This document shows positions 1 to 9,486 of a stretch of 34,234 nucleotides of DNA, piece after piece (the first letter of the stretch is position 1; every line of letters starts with the position of its first letter). The position numbers and the translations under genes were made by a program. The notes under the pieces were generated by a model. The model did no database searches. It saw only the letters and a program-made list of their open reading frames with translations, and was not told the DNA's origin. The stretch comes from Bacillus sp. MUM 116 (GTDB taxonomy: Bacteria > Bacillota > Bacilli > Bacillales > Cytobacillaceae), in NCBI RefSeq assembly GCF_001866655.1, contig NZ_MLYR01000075.1, positions 1-34,234 on the forward strand, given 5' to 3'.

Positions 1-19
1 AAATTTTCGTCCTTGAGAA

Positions 20-170
20 TTGTCCAGCTCCAGTGCCTTGCCCCTCGAGGGAAAAAATGAACTGCTTTTTTCCTAGGTTGCTTAGGTCCTGGCGATGAAG
101 TCAAAGAACGACTTCACCGCCAGGACCTAAAGCCTTGTCGGGGCTGATCAAGGCGCTTGCGCTTTTTTTA
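20..170 (+). repeat. Modular intergenic repeat, copy 1 (with 21-bp inner stem)
   Basis: The outer ends (TTGTCCAGCTCC at the left, AAGGCGCTTGCGCTTTTTTT at the right) match the ends of the copies at 17551-17678 and 22701-22766. The centre (82-130) is a long inverted repeat with 21-base arms, one mismatch and a 7-base loop. The right end carries a T-run, so the element may act as a transcription terminator for whatever lies to the left. It ends 49 bases before mnmH. Confidence 0.75.
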
Positions 171-219
171 TTTACTGTAAATTTTCGAATAGGAATTAAG
201 AATAAAGGAGTGGAAATAA

Positions 220-1296
220 ATGAAGGAAATCCATGCTGAAGACTTTTCTAAATTAAAAAATCCAGTCATCATTGATGTCCGCTCTCCAATTGAATTTAAA
301 GATGGTGCTATACCAGGAGCGATTAATGTCCCGCTATTTACTAATGAAGAGAGAGTAGTTATAGGGACCGTTTATAAGCAAGAAGGACAGGCAGCGGCAA
401 AATGGAGAGCAATGGAATTTGTTTCACCGAAAATACCAGATATGCTCCACAGAATAAAGGATTTAGCTTCGTCCGGTGATGAATTAATCATTAACTGCTG
501 GCGCGGCGGAATGCGCAGTAATGCTGTTGTCACCTTTTTGGAATTTTCAGGAATTTATTCTTGGCGATTCGTCGGCGGCTATCGGGCATATCGGCAATAC
601 ATTCTTAGTCAGCTCCCAACAATGTTTCCCGAAAAGGCAGTGGTTTTCCATGGGTTGACCGGGGTTGGTAAAACCGTCATTCTTAAAAGATTAATGAGTA
701 ACGGCTATCCTGTACTAGACCTTGAAGAAATGGCGGGTCATCGCGGTTCCATTTTCGGAACGATTGGCCTTGGGGATGGTCATAATCAAAAAACATTTGA
801 TTCCTTGCTTTTTAAAGGTTTAAAGGAAATACAAGGGTCTTCCTATTTCTTAATTGAAGCGGAAAGCAAACGAATTGGAAAAGCGGTACAACCCGAAGAA
901 TTAATGGAGAAAAAACGCCAAGGAATCAATTTTTATATCCATTCTCCAATCGAACAAAGAATAAAACTTCTTATTGACGAGTATGTTACTCCATATAAAG
1001 ATGAACCATGGTACGATGAAAAGATTCAGGAAAGCCTTGAAAAAGTGCTAAGGCGTGTAAAGAATGCAGATATTAAAAATGAACTTATAGAAGCTTTAAA
1101 GAACCGGAAATACCCGGAATTAATAGAACTTTTATTGGAACACTATTATGATCCAAGGTATGACCATAAGCGTTATGAATATGAAGGCGATTTTATCGAT
1201 ATTCCTGCTGAAAACCCAGATGAGGCAGCGGAAATGATTATCTCTCACTTAGATGCTCTTACCTTAAAAGAGAAGAAAGAGATGCCTCTTTTCTAA
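220..1296 (+). CDS. mnmH: tRNA 2-selenouridine synthase MnmH
   Basis: This enzyme replaces sulfur with selenium at the wobble 2-thiouridine of tRNAs for Lys, Glu and Gln, using selenophosphate, through a geranylated intermediate. The 358-residue protein has the family's usual length and two-part layout: an N-terminal rhodanese domain (about 1-125) with the catalytic cysteine in CWRGGMRS (Cys93), then a P-loop domain with GLTGVGKT at 145-152. An AAGGAG ribosome site lies 9 bases before the ATG. It stands alone. The selenophosphate donor gene selD is not in the window, so selenium use depends on genes elsewhere. Family assignment is firm. Confidence 0.95.
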   Translation: MKEIHAEDFSKLKNPVIIDVRSPIEFKDGAIPGAINVPLFTNEERVVIGTVYKQEGQAAAKWRAMEFVSPKIPDMLHRIKDLASSGDELIINCWRGGMRSNAVVTFLEFSGIYSWRFVGGYRAYRQYILSQLPTMFPEKAVVFHGLTGVGKTVILKRLMSNGYPVLDLEEMAGHRGSIFGTIGLGDGHNQKTFDSLLFKGLKEIQGSSYFLIEAESKRIGKAVQPEELMEKKRQGINFYIHSPIEQRIKLLIDEYVTPYKDEPWYDEKIQESLEKVLRRVKNADIKNELIEALKNRKYPELIELLLEHYYDPRYDHKRYEYEGDFIDIPAENPDEAAEMIISHLDALTLKEKKEMPLF

Positions 1297-1471
1297 TCTA
1301 ATTTTAATGTTTTTTTCATCAAACCTTCTATTTCCTGCTTTAAGATGTACTTGTATGGATAAGAATTGGGGACTTAATATTTCTGAACGGTACAAACTAT
1401 TTCATTCTTGCTTAAGCGGTTATTTATGCTGCTAAATAGCTGCTTTACCAAAATGAGAGTTCCCACTAATG

Positions 1472-1497
1472 CACATGCTTTAAAGGCATGTGTTTTT
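1472..1497 (+). terminator. Terminator-like hairpin
   Basis: A 7-bp stem CACATGC/GCATGTG with a 7-base loop is followed by TTTTT. It lies about 175 bases after mnmH, so it may end the mnmH message or a short RNA from the gap. Confidence 0.5.
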
Positions 1498-1596
1498 CTG
1501 TTATTTCATTATTTATTAGTGAATTCTCATTTACTTTTCATAAAGGTTTAAAGTTTTAACGGTATTATATTTATAGATGCTCATTTAATTAGTGTG

Positions 1597-1617
1597 TTGA
1601 CCATTGACCATTGACCA
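1597..1617 (+). repeat. Three tandem TTGACCA heptads
   Basis: TTGACCA occurs three times without gaps, upstream of the small membrane peptide and the response-regulator gene. Regularly spaced direct repeats are typical of OmpR-family binding sites, so autoregulation is possible. The 7-base period is shorter than the usual 10-11, so this is only a candidate operator. Confidence 0.4.
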
Positions 1618-1670
1618 TTCCTGCCAGTGATTATTGATTTGTTAATTCGATTAAAAAGGAGGAGTGTAAC

Positions 1671-1796
1671 ATGTGGGTACGACTATTAATTGTTGGCTTT
1701 TTTTCTTTAAGTGCACTTTCCCTCGTGTCTTTCCAATCGATTGAGATTGTGCATGCTGTCATAAATTTTCTTCAAGATAAAAATCAGATAAAATAA
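1671..1796 (+). CDS. Small single-pass membrane peptide (41 aa)
   Basis: This 41-codon ORF has a strong AAAGGAGG ribosome site at 1655-1662, 8 bases before the ATG. Residues 4-20 or so are hydrophobic (LLIVGFFSLSALSLVS), followed by a charged tail ending DKNQIK, so a one-segment membrane peptide is expected. It ends 37 bases before the response-regulator gene, with no terminator between, and is probably cotranscribed with the two-component pair. No family was recognised. A role as a small modulator of the sensor kinase is only inference from position. Confidence 0.6.
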   Translation: MWVRLLIVGFFSLSALSLVSFQSIEIVHAVINFLQDKNQIK

Positions 1797-1833
1797 TAGT
1801 ATTACGTCAAATTTAAATGTGAGCGTGGAATAG

Positions 1834-2511
1834 ATGCCAAAAATTTTAATCATTGAAGATGAAAAAAATTTATCAAGGTTTATCGAGCTTGAATTAAAGT
1901 ATGAAGGTTATGAAACCATGGTTTGTTCTGACGGACGGAGCGGTTTGCAGGCAGCATTGTCTGAAAATTGGGATGCCATTTTGCTTGATTTAATGCTGCC
2001 TGAATTAAATGGTATGGAAGTATGCCGCAGAATAAGGCAGTCAAATAAAACACTGCCAATCATTATGATTACCGCCAGAGACAGTGTTCTTGACCGTGTT
2101 TCCGGCCTGGACAGCGGTGCAGATGATTATTTAATCAAACCATTTGCGATTGAAGAGCTGCTGGCTCGACTAAGGTCTATACTAAGAAGAACAGAGGCAC
2201 TCGCTTCCGGTGGTTTAACTACCCTAACCTTCAAAGACCTCACAGTTGAAATTGAATCCTGTGTTGTTCGTAAAAGTGATAAGGTTATTAATTTGACAAA
2301 ACGTGAATATGATTTGCTTGTGATTTTCATGAGCAATATCAATATAGTCCTGACAAGGGAAGTTTTATTAAATAAAGTTTGGGGCTATAATACCGGAGTC
2401 GAGACAAATGTCGTTGATGTTTATGTCCGGTATTTACGTACAAAAATTGATGATGATCATGAGGGAAGCTATATTCAAACAGTCCGCGGCACTGGATATG
2501 TTATGAGATGA
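1834..2511 (+). CDS. OmpR-family response regulator, ArlR/YkoG type
   Basis: A 225-residue two-domain transcription regulator. The receiver domain (about 1-120) has the acidic pair at the N-terminus, phospho-acceptor Asp52 (LLDLMLP), and the conserved lysine in IKPF (Lys102). The C-terminal half is a winged-helix DNA-binding domain ending TVRGTGYVMR. The wording of both domains is very close to staphylococcal ArlR and Bacillus YkoG. The gene overlaps the kinase start by 4 bases (translational coupling). The ribosome site is weak, so translation may rely on the upstream small ORF. Target genes cannot be told from the window. Confidence 0.92.
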   Translation: MPKILIIEDEKNLSRFIELELKYEGYETMVCSDGRSGLQAALSENWDAILLDLMLPELNGMEVCRRIRQSNKTLPIIMITARDSVLDRVSGLDSGADDYLIKPFAIEELLARLRSILRRTEALASGGLTTLTFKDLTVEIESCVVRKSDKVINLTKREYDLLVIFMSNINIVLTREVLLNKVWGYNTGVETNVVDVYVRYLRTKIDDDHEGSYIQTVRGTGYVMR

Positions 2512-3908
2512 TTAACAAACTGAAATTTTATTTAAACAGGCTACCATGGCAAAACAAGCTCGTACTTAGCGGATCCACAGCCATTTTTTTTACTTTCTTT
2601 ATATTTAGTTTTTTGGAATATCATACGGTTTCAAAATGGATGATGAACCGCGAAGAAATTGTCGTAAATCGGACCATCACTGATTTGAAAACGTATTACA
2701 AGGATAAAGCAGACTCGTTAACACGCGAAGAAATAAAAAATAGTAGAGATTTTTTACGAAAGATAAATGATAAGGACCAATTAATCCGGGTCTATGACCA
2801 AAAAGGAGAAGTGGTCGTTTCTGATAAGAATGGTAATTTTACCGTATTGGAGCCGACTCCGATAAAATCGCAATTAATTGAAAAAATTTCGGCAGAGGGA
2901 AAAGAAGCCATTGTTGCAAGGTCACCGATTAAAGGTACGAATTTTGAAGGAACTATTGAAATTGTCCGCCAATTAAACAACTATCAAAAAATGATGGATC
3001 ATTTTTTCTGGGTGATGACGGTTTTTGGGATGGCAGCCATTCTATTTAGTGCCATCAGCGGATTTTTCCTTGCAAGACAGCTCTTGACCCCGGTCAGGGA
3101 TTTAACAAATGCAATGAAAAGGATTAAAGAAACCGGCTTCCAAGGGCGTATGGAAGTATATAAGCAAAAAGATGAATTAACAGAACTTACAAATGTTTTT
3201 AATGAAATGATGGATGAAATTGAAACCACTTTCTTGCAGCAAAAACAATTTGTTGAGGATGCATCTCATGAGTTAAGAACTCCTGTTTCGATATTGGAGG
3301 GACACTTATCCTTGTTAAATCGCTGGGGGAAAAAAGATCCTGCCATTCTTGATGAGTCATTGCAGGCATCTCTGCAGGAGTTGGCCCGTTTAAAAAAGCT
3401 TGTTGTTGATCTACTTGAATTAACAAGGGCGGGAAGCCAGCGGAGTTTAAGCGGTGAAAAGGCCAATATTCCGGCTGTTTTACAAAGAGTAGTAAAAAAT
3501 CTGGAGGTAGTGCATCCGGATTTTCAATTTAAAATGGAACTTGAACAGAGACTCCCTTACGTGCTGATTTCAGAACAGCATCTACAGCAATTGTTAATCA
3601 TATTGCTAGATAATTCGATAAAGTATTCAAGGAACAATCGATTAATTCAGGTTTCCTGTACTCGAATCGATAAAAATGTTTTATTATCGGTAATCGACAA
3701 CGGTATTGGGATACCATCTGAACATGTATCAGAGGTGTTTAATCGTTTTTACCGAATTGATAAAGCACGCAGTCGCGAAAATGGGGGAACTGGATTGGGG
3801 TTATCAATTGCAAAACAGCTGATTGAAAAATATAATGGGGCTATTTCAATTGAAAGTGAAGAGGGGATCGGTACGAAAGTAAATATCCTTCTTCCAGCTG
3901 CCTTTTAA
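2508..3908 (+). CDS. Sensor histidine kinase, ArlS/YkoH type
   Basis: A 466-residue membrane sensor that pairs with the regulator at 1834. Two membrane segments (about 16-37 and 166-188) frame a roughly 130-residue extracytoplasmic sensing domain. A HAMP region follows, then the dimerisation helix with His254 in VEDASHELRTP, then the ATPase domain with the N box (LLDNSIKYS), DNGIGIP and GGTGLGLSIA. The segment after the phospho-histidine (RWGKKDPAILDESL) closely follows ArlS. All catalytic motifs are intact. A hairpin terminator follows directly. Confidence 0.92.
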   Translation: MINKLKFYLNRLPWQNKLVLSGSTAIFFTFFIFSFLEYHTVSKWMMNREEIVVNRTITDLKTYYKDKADSLTREEIKNSRDFLRKINDKDQLIRVYDQKGEVVVSDKNGNFTVLEPTPIKSQLIEKISAEGKEAIVARSPIKGTNFEGTIEIVRQLNNYQKMMDHFFWVMTVFGMAAILFSAISGFFLARQLLTPVRDLTNAMKRIKETGFQGRMEVYKQKDELTELTNVFNEMMDEIETTFLQQKQFVEDASHELRTPVSILEGHLSLLNRWGKKDPAILDESLQASLQELARLKKLVVDLLELTRAGSQRSLSGEKANIPAVLQRVVKNLEVVHPDFQFKMELEQRLPYVLISEQHLQQLLIILLDNSIKYSRNNRLIQVSCTRIDKNVLLSVIDNGIGIPSEHVSEVFNRFYRIDKARSRENGGTGLGLSIAKQLIEKYNGAISIESEEGIGTKVNILLPAAF

Positions 3909-3922
3909 AATTTTTTTATCAT

Positions 3923-3947
3923 GGACCGAATTTTTTGGTCCTTTTCC
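3923..3947 (+). terminator. Terminator of the two-component operon
   Basis: GGACCGAA pairs with the TTTTGGTCC arm (one wobble), followed by TTTTCCTTT. It ends where the odhAB -35 element begins. Confidence 0.7.
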
Positions 3948-3948
3948 T

Positions 3949-3977
3949 TTGAATAGGTGACGAGACAGGTATATAAT
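3949..3977 (+). promoter_or_regulatory. Sigma-A promoter of odhAB
   Basis: TTGAAT (3949-3954), a 17-base spacer and a perfect TATAAT (3972-3977). Transcription would leave an untranslated leader of roughly 130 bases before the odhA start at 4115. Confidence 0.75.
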
Positions 3978-4114
3978 ATGGAAGGTTAAATTTTTTACTA
4001 TTTCCACTGTGAATTAAAAATAATGATTTATTTGTTTAACGTTGGTTTTTTTCATGAATGGGTAATAGTAATAAGGACTATGATTTTAAGGTTTTGATTG
4101 GAGGGGATTTTAGA

Positions 4115-6967
4115 ATGAGCAGACCAAATTTAGACAACAAAAAAGCTTATTTGGAGAGTTTTTTTGGCCCCAATCTTGGATATGTCATTGAGCAATTTGA
4201 AAAATATCAACAAAATCCGGAAACTATTGATCCGGAAATGAAATTGCTATTTGAGCAAATGAGTGAGTCTGATTTTTCACTTTTGCAGGATAATGTTCAG
4301 GTTGTTCATGAAACAAGGTCGGTTCAAACAGAAAAAATATTGGCAGCAGTTAAGCTTGCGGAGAATATCCGTGCATATGGTCATCTTGCTGCTACTATTT
4401 ATCCGTTAGGAAATAAGAGGGAGGAAGTCGAATTAATTGATCCCGCTTATTACGGGCTTAGTGTGGAAGATTTAAAAGCAATGTCAGCTAACATTATGTT
4501 AACCAATCCACCAGTAGCCATTAAAACGGCATATGATGGATACCTTTGGCTAAAGGAAATTTATACAAAGTCGATTGCATATGAGTATGATCATGTACAT
4601 AACGTCGAGGAAGAAAATTGGCTGAGGGACAAAATCGAAAAAGGAAATCTTCACAGTAATTTAACCAATGAGAAAAAATTAAAAATCATCAAACGCTTAA
4701 TTGAAGTGGATGCTTTTGAAAAATTTCTCCATAAAACATTCGTGGGGCAAAAAAGATTTTCAATTGAGGGATTAGACACAATGGTCCCACTGATTGATGA
4801 AATTATTGCAGAAGCTGTGGTAGATGGGGCAGAAACGATAAATATTGGTATGGCCCATCGAGGCAGATTGAATGTTCTTGCGCATGTACTAGGAAAACCG
4901 TATGAAATGATTTTTGCTGAATTTCAACATTCTCCTAATAAAGAGCTTGTACCTTCTGAGGGTTCGATTGGAATCAATTTTGGCTGGACAGGTGACGTTA
5001 AATATCACCTTGGTTTAAACCGGCAGATTACCGGTGAAAATTCCAAAAAAGCAAAAGTGACACTTGCCAATAATCCGAGCCATCTTGAATATGTAGGAGC
5101 TGTTGTCGAGGGCTTTACCCGGGCAGCACAGGATAATCGGAAAAATCCGGGCTATCCAGCTGAAAACCTGAAGTCTGCACTTGCCATTTTAATTCATGGG
5201 GATGCAGCATTCCCGGGAGAAGGAATTGTCGCCGAAACATTAAACCTTAGCCGGCTAAATGGTTATCGCACCGGTGGAACGATTCATATTATCTCTAATA
5301 ATACGATTGGGTTTACAACAGAGTCTAGGGATTCCCGTTCGACACGCTATGCCAGTGATTTGGCAAAGGGGTTTGAAGTTCCGATTTTGCATGTGAATGG
5401 TGACGACCCGGATGCAGTTATTGCTGCAGCAGCCTTAGCATCGGAATACCGTTCTGTATTTCAAAAGGATTTCCTAATCGATTTGGTAGGTTATCGCCGA
5501 TACGGTCACAACGAAATGGACGAGCCAATGACGACAAGTCCACAAATGTACACATTAATTCGTAAACTTCCGGTTATTAAGGATCTATACGCTGACAAAC
5601 TTAAAGCAGCTAGTGTCCTTACAGATGACGAATTTAAAAAGATGGAGACCGAAATTCAAGAAAAACTCAAAACAGCTTATGAAAAGGTTTCAAATCATAA
5701 AGATGAAATTGAAACAGAGGAACCAGAACTGCCTCTATATCTTGAAGAGGAGCCAACAATTGCAACGGGTGTACCTCAGGAACAGTTAAAACAAATTAAT
5801 CAAGAACTGCTTCAATGGCCAAAGGATGTCAAGGTATTCAATAAATTGGAGAAAATCCTCAACCGCCGAGTAGATGCCTTTAAAGAAGATGGTAAGGTTG
5901 ATTGGGCATTGGCTGAGACTTTAGCCTTTGCGACCATTTTACGGGAGGGTACTCCTATTCGGATGACAGGTCAAGATTCAGAACGGGGAACATTTGCTCA
6001 CAGGAATATAGTCCTGCATGATACTGAAACAGGAAAGACATTTTCTCCTCTACATCAAGTTTCAGAATCAAAAGCATCGTTTGCCATCCATAACAGTCCT
6101 TTAACGGAAGCGGCAGTGGTAGGTTTCGAATATGGCTATAATATTTTTGCTCCGGAAACACTCGTGATTTGGGAAGCACAATATGGCGATTTTGCAAATG
6201 CAGCCCAAGTAATGTTTGATCAATTTATTGCTGCTGGAAGGGCAAAATGGGGAGAAAAATCCGGGCTCGTATTATTGTTGCCTCATGGTTATGAAGGCCA
6301 AGGTCCAGAGCACTCAAGCGGCAGAGTAGAAAGATTTTTGCAATTAGCAGCAGAGAAAAACTGGACTGTTGCAAATCTTACAAGTGCATCACAATATTTT
6401 CATTTATTGCGCAGACAGGCAGCACTTCTCACAAAAAGAGAGATTCGTCCGCTCGTTTTAATGTCGCCAAAAAGTTTATTAAGAAATCCGCTTGTTTCTT
6501 CTCCTACAGAAGAATTAAGTACAGGGGAATTCAGACCGGTCATCGAACAATTTACACATGACGGCCAGGAAGAAAAAGTTCAGCGAATAGTATTGTGTAC
6601 AGGTAAAATTGCCATTGATCTTGCTGAGCAAGTGAAAAATAATAATGAATACGATTGGCTGCAAATTTTACGCTTGGAGGAAATTTATCCATTCCCAATA
6701 GAAATTTTACAAGGGATTTTTGCCAAGTATAAAAATGTGAAAGAAATCTTCTGGATACAAGAGGAGCCGAAAAATATGGGGGCATGGTATTTTGTAGAAC
6801 CGCGCTTAAATGAAATTGCCCCAAATGGTATTCATGTAAATTATATTGGCCGTAGAAGGAGATCGAGCCCTGCAGAGGGAGATCCAAATGTTCATAAGCT
6901 TTATCAGACCAAAATTATGAATGCAGCATTGACGAAGGCAGAAGATGGAGGGAATAACAATGGCTGA
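4115..6967 (+). CDS. odhA: 2-oxoglutarate dehydrogenase E1 component
   Basis: Thiamine-diphosphate E1 subunit that decarboxylates 2-oxoglutarate and passes the succinyl group to the lipoyl arm of OdhB in the TCA cycle. The ATG at 4115 was preferred to one at 4058: it has a GGAGGGG ribosome site 8 bases upstream, and its N-terminus ([10 protein letters not shown]) lines up with known OdhA. This gives 950 residues, normal for Bacillus. The substrate pocket region ([16 protein letters not shown]) and the cofactor motif (GDAAFPGEG, then [10 protein letters not shown]) are visible. The stop overlaps the odhB start by 8 bases, so the two are coupled. Confidence 0.96.
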   Translation: MSRPNLDNKKAYLESFFGPNLGYVIEQFEKYQQNPETIDPEMKLLFEQMSESDFSLLQDNVQVVHETRSVQTEKILAAVKLAENIRAYGHLAATIYPLGNKREEVELIDPAYYGLSVEDLKAMSANIMLTNPPVAIKTAYDGYLWLKEIYTKSIAYEYDHVHNVEEENWLRDKIEKGNLHSNLTNEKKLKIIKRLIEVDAFEKFLHKTFVGQKRFSIEGLDTMVPLIDEIIAEAVVDGAETINIGMAHRGRLNVLAHVLGKPYEMIFAEFQHSPNKELVPSEGSIGINFGWTGDVKYHLGLNRQITGENSKKAKVTLANNPSHLEYVGAVVEGFTRAAQDNRKNPGYPAENLKSALAILIHGDAAFPGEGIVAETLNLSRLNGYRTGGTIHIISNNTIGFTTESRDSRSTRYASDLAKGFEVPILHVNGDDPDAVIAAAALASEYRSVFQKDFLIDLVGYRRYGHNEMDEPMTTSPQMYTLIRKLPVIKDLYADKLKAASVLTDDEFKKMETEIQEKLKTAYEKVSNHKDEIETEEPELPLYLEEEPTIATGVPQEQLKQINQELLQWPKDVKVFNKLEKILNRRVDAFKEDGKVDWALAETLAFATILREGTPIRMTGQDSERGTFAHRNIVLHDTETGKTFSPLHQVSESKASFAIHNSPLTEAAVVGFEYGYNIFAPETLVIWEAQYGDFANAAQVMFDQFIAAGRAKWGEKSGLVLLLPHGYEGQGPEHSSGRVERFLQLAAEKNWTVANLTSASQYFHLLRRQAALLTKREIRPLVLMSPKSLLRNPLVSSPTEELSTGEFRPVIEQFTHDGQEEKVQRIVLCTGKIAIDLAEQVKNNNEYDWLQILRLEEIYPFPIEILQGIFAKYKNVKEIFWIQEEPKNMGAWYFVEPRLNEIAPNGIHVNYIGRRRRSSPAEGDPNVHKLYQTKIMNAALTKAEDGGNNNG

Positions 6968-8228
6968 AATAAAAGTTCCGGAATTAGCGGAATCCATTAG
7001 TGAAGGTACAATTGCTAAATGGCTAAAAAATGTTGGTGAATTTGTTGACAAGGGTGAATACCTGGTAGAACTGGAAACAGATAAAGTAAATGTAGAAATT
7101 ATTTCTGACTATGCAGGTGTTTTAACAGAGCAAAAATTTGAAGAAGGAGATACTGTTAACGTTGGTGATGTCATCGCAACTGTAAGTGAGGACGGTGCAG
7201 GCGCCCAACCAGCTGCACCTTCTGAACCAAAACAAGAGCAAGCTGCTCAAGCGAAACCAGAACAACCTGTGATGGAATCTTCACAATCTGTTAATGCAAA
7301 TCCTGCACCTGTTGCTGAAAAAACAGAAGCAAACGGGCAGCGTCCAATTGCATCTCCAGCAGCAAGAAAACTTGCACGCGAAAAAGGAATCGATTTACAG
7401 AGTGTTCCAACAGTCGACCCACTTGGACGGGTTCGTAAGCAGGATGTATCATCCTATCAACCAAATGCAGCACAACCGGCTGCTAAAGCGGCACCTGCTG
7501 CACCGACTGTTGCTCAAGATCCGGCAAAACCAGTTTTGCGTGAAAAAATGTCAAGACGCAGACAGACAATTGCTAAGCGCTTGTTGGAAGTTAGTCAAAC
7601 AACTGCAATGCTTACAACTTTTAACGAAATTGATATGACTGCTGTCATGGACTTGAGAAAGCGAAGAAAAGACAGGTTCTTTGAAGAGCACGATGTACGT
7701 CTTGGATTCATGTCTTTCTTTACAAAAGCAGTAGTAGGAGCTTTGAAGCAATTCCCGCTTTTAAATGCGGAAATTCAAGGAAATGAACTCTTAATTAAAC
7801 AGTTTTATGATATCGGGGTCGCTGTTTCTACTGAAGATGGACTTGTTGTTCCTGTTGTTCGTGATGCTGATCGTAAATCCTTTGCTGAAATCGAAGGAAA
7901 CATTGGAGAGTTAGCGAAAAAAGCAAGAGATAATAAATTAGGATTAAGTGATTTGCAGGGCGGTACATTTACGATTACAAACGGCGGGGTATTTGGTTCT
8001 TTAATGTCCACTCCGATTTTAAACGGCCCGCAAGTAGGGATTTTAGGAATGCATAGTATCAAGCTTCGCCCGGTTGCCATTGATAAAGATAAAATGGAAA
8101 ACCGCCCGATGATGTATCTTGCGCTATCCTATGATCATCGGATTGTAGATGGAAAAGAGGCTGTAAGCTTCCTTGCCAAAGTGAAGGAAATGATTGAAGA
8201 TCCGGAATCACTACTTCTGGAAGGTTAA
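6960..8228 (+). CDS. odhB: Dihydrolipoyl succinyltransferase (E2) of 2-oxoglutarate dehydrogenase
   Basis: Core E2 subunit that moves the succinyl group from E1 to coenzyme A. Starting at the ATG with GGAGGG 7 bases upstream gives 422 residues. Order: lipoyl domain (1-80) with Lys42 in ETDKVNVE; an Ala/Pro/Gln linker; a peripheral-subunit-binding domain (from [17 protein letters not shown]); a second Ala/Pro linker; and the catalytic domain with HRIVDG near the C-terminus. It is the second gene of the operon. The E3 gene is not here, as is usual in Bacillus, where it is shared with pyruvate dehydrogenase. Confidence 0.96.
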   Translation: MAEIKVPELAESISEGTIAKWLKNVGEFVDKGEYLVELETDKVNVEIISDYAGVLTEQKFEEGDTVNVGDVIATVSEDGAGAQPAAPSEPKQEQAAQAKPEQPVMESSQSVNANPAPVAEKTEANGQRPIASPAARKLAREKGIDLQSVPTVDPLGRVRKQDVSSYQPNAAQPAAKAAPAAPTVAQDPAKPVLREKMSRRRQTIAKRLLEVSQTTAMLTTFNEIDMTAVMDLRKRRKDRFFEEHDVRLGFMSFFTKAVVGALKQFPLLNAEIQGNELLIKQFYDIGVAVSTEDGLVVPVVRDADRKSFAEIEGNIGELAKKARDNKLGLSDLQGGTFTITNGGVFGSLMSTPILNGPQVGILGMHSIKLRPVAIDKDKMENRPMMYLALSYDHRIVDGKEAVSFLAKVKEMIEDPESLLLEG

Positions 8229-8242
8229 TTCTTTTTATTAGA

Positions 8243-8272
8243 AAACCGCCGAGAGCTCTCGGCGGTTTGTTT
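8243..8272. terminator. odhAB / sda bidirectional terminator
   Basis: Perfect 26-base palindrome (AAACCGCC...GGCGGTTT, 8243-8268) followed by a T-rich stretch. It lies between the convergent odhB and sda genes and can serve both. Confidence 0.85.
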
Positions 8273-8288
8273 CATTTTAAATAGGAAA

Positions 8289-8423
8289 TCAGCTTTTCTT
8301 AAAAGGTCTTAATCCACGACGTTGAATTTCATCCTTCAAAATTTTGATCCATTCCTTTTCCTTACCAGACTTTAATGCATCCCGATATGACACAACTAAC
8401 TGCTCGTTACTCATAATTTTCAC
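8289..8423 (-). CDS. sda: Sda-type inhibitor of sporulation histidine kinases
   Basis: Short helical-hairpin protein. B. subtilis Sda binds the dimerisation domain of KinA/KinB and blocks the phosphorelay when replication is disturbed. From the GTG start the product has 44 residues: a first helix with EQLVVSYRDA, then KEWIKILKDEIQRRGL, the pattern of the family. The GTG at 8423 was chosen because AGGAGG lies 8 bases upstream and because the N-terminus then aligns with B. subtilis Sda without a gap; the ATG three codons later is poorly placed. No consensus DnaA boxes (which drive B. subtilis sda) were noticed upstream, so control may differ. Confidence 0.75.
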   Translation of the reverse strand: MKIMSNEQLVVSYRDALKSGKEKEWIKILKDEIQRRGLRPFKKS

Positions 8424-8604
8424 CTTAAATGCCTCCTCGGAAAATGGATTGAATATTCAGTTTTTATTATTGTAAAGGTTTTCAGATAAAAAGAAAACCC
8501 CTTATTTGTAAAAATATGCAGAAAAAAATTAAAAAGCATTTCAATAGGACAAATATGCAATACACTGTAAAATAAAGACAACGTAAAGGAAGGAGAGGAT
8601 CAAC

Positions 8605-9366
8605 TTGTTAGAATTGGATCATATAGTCCATTTTATCAATCGTGACCCTGCCCAAGCTGTATACGAGTGGGAAAAATATGGGCTAAAAGCCATTCTTGGA
8701 GGAAGCCATACAAAATGGGGTACCTATAATAGCTTATTGTATTTTGGATTATCTTATATTGAGTATTTAGCAGTTGAAAATATGGCAGTGGCAAGTAAAT
8801 CAGAAAATCCTTTAATTTCCCAGCTTTTAAGGGACAGCAAACAATTTGAGGGATTTGGACAAATTTGTTTTCGAACGGATAATATTTTGAAATTAAAGGA
8901 AGATTTACAGAAGAAAGGATATCATCCTACAGAAATTTTTGATGGAAAAAGACTGCGGGATGATGGCGTATTGATTTCATGGAAGATGTTATTTATTCAA
9001 TCTGATGGACCGCTTCCATATCCGTTTTTTATCCAATGGAGTCAAGGTGATCTTGAAAGATTGGAGGACTTAAAACAAAACAGGTTATTGCCTGAGAAAC
9101 AGGAAGAGCGGGTGATTGAATCCATTTCCTTCGTGGTATCCAATGCAGGAGATGTTGCTGCTGACTGGGCCCGATTGTTTGGAGTATCGGTAGATTCTCA
9201 AATTAAAATAAACGTCGGCAGAAGTGATATTATTTTTTATGATAAGAATGCGAATAATGATCTGATGCAAATCCACAATTTAAAGGGAGATCGACCTTTT
9301 CTGATTGAAATTGATCCACCAATTTCAAGCAGTCCAATTACTGTTTTAAGCGATTGTTATAAGTAA
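8605..9366 (+). CDS. VOC / glyoxalase-like domain protein
   Basis: A 253-residue cytoplasmic protein starting at TTG, with an AAGGAGAGG ribosome site 6 bases upstream. The N-terminal part (LELDHIVHFINRDPAQAVYEWEKYGLKAILGGSH) follows the Glyoxalase_3 type of the vicinal-oxygen-chelate fold, with a probable second half-repeat from about residue 170. VOC proteins bind a metal and act as lyases, isomerases or dioxygenases, or resist antibiotics; the substrate here cannot be told. It has no obvious operon partner. Confidence 0.8.
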   Translation: MLELDHIVHFINRDPAQAVYEWEKYGLKAILGGSHTKWGTYNSLLYFGLSYIEYLAVENMAVASKSENPLISQLLRDSKQFEGFGQICFRTDNILKLKEDLQKKGYHPTEIFDGKRLRDDGVLISWKMLFIQSDGPLPYPFFIQWSQGDLERLEDLKQNRLLPEKQEERVIESISFVVSNAGDVAADWARLFGVSVDSQIKINVGRSDIIFYDKNANNDLMQIHNLKGDRPFLIEIDPPISSSPITVLSDCYK

Positions 9367-9408
9367 GAATTTAGGTGATCTAGGCAGATATGCGACTTTT
9401 ATCATTAT

Positions 9409-9486
9409 GGCTGTGTTAAAGGACATTGTTGATTTTTAACCCTGTTGATTGGAGCGGAAATCAATACAGACAAGTTTAACACAGCC
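9409..9486. mobile_element. MITE-like element, short (deleted) form
   Basis: A 78-base element bounded by perfect 12-base inverted ends GGCTGTGTTAAA / TTTAACACAGCC and flanked on both sides by ATTAT (9404-9408 and 9487-9491), a likely target duplication. It keeps the TTGATTTTTAAC, CTGTTGATTGGAGCGGAA and GCGGAAATCA blocks of the longer copy at 17341-17522 but lacks its GC-rich middle. It has no coding capacity, so any movement would need a transposase in trans. Confidence 0.65.

Larger units (their letters stand above)
1297..1670. other. Intergenic region with nested inverted repeats and heptad repeats
   Basis: No gene is seen in this 374-base gap. It holds an imperfect long inverted repeat (1451-1470 against 1515-1532) that encloses a terminator-like hairpin (1472-1492). 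It also has three tandem TTGACCA units (1597-1617) about 50 bases before the small ORF at 1671. Confidence 0.6.

Noticed and set aside
3199..3466. Two minus-strand ORFs inside the histidine kinase gene
   Set aside because: Opposite-strand shadows of a fully conserved kinase domain, with no ribosome site.
7294..7638. 114-codon ORF rich in Gln, His and Leu within odhB
   Set aside because: Frame shadow of the Ala/Pro/Gln linker codons of odhB.
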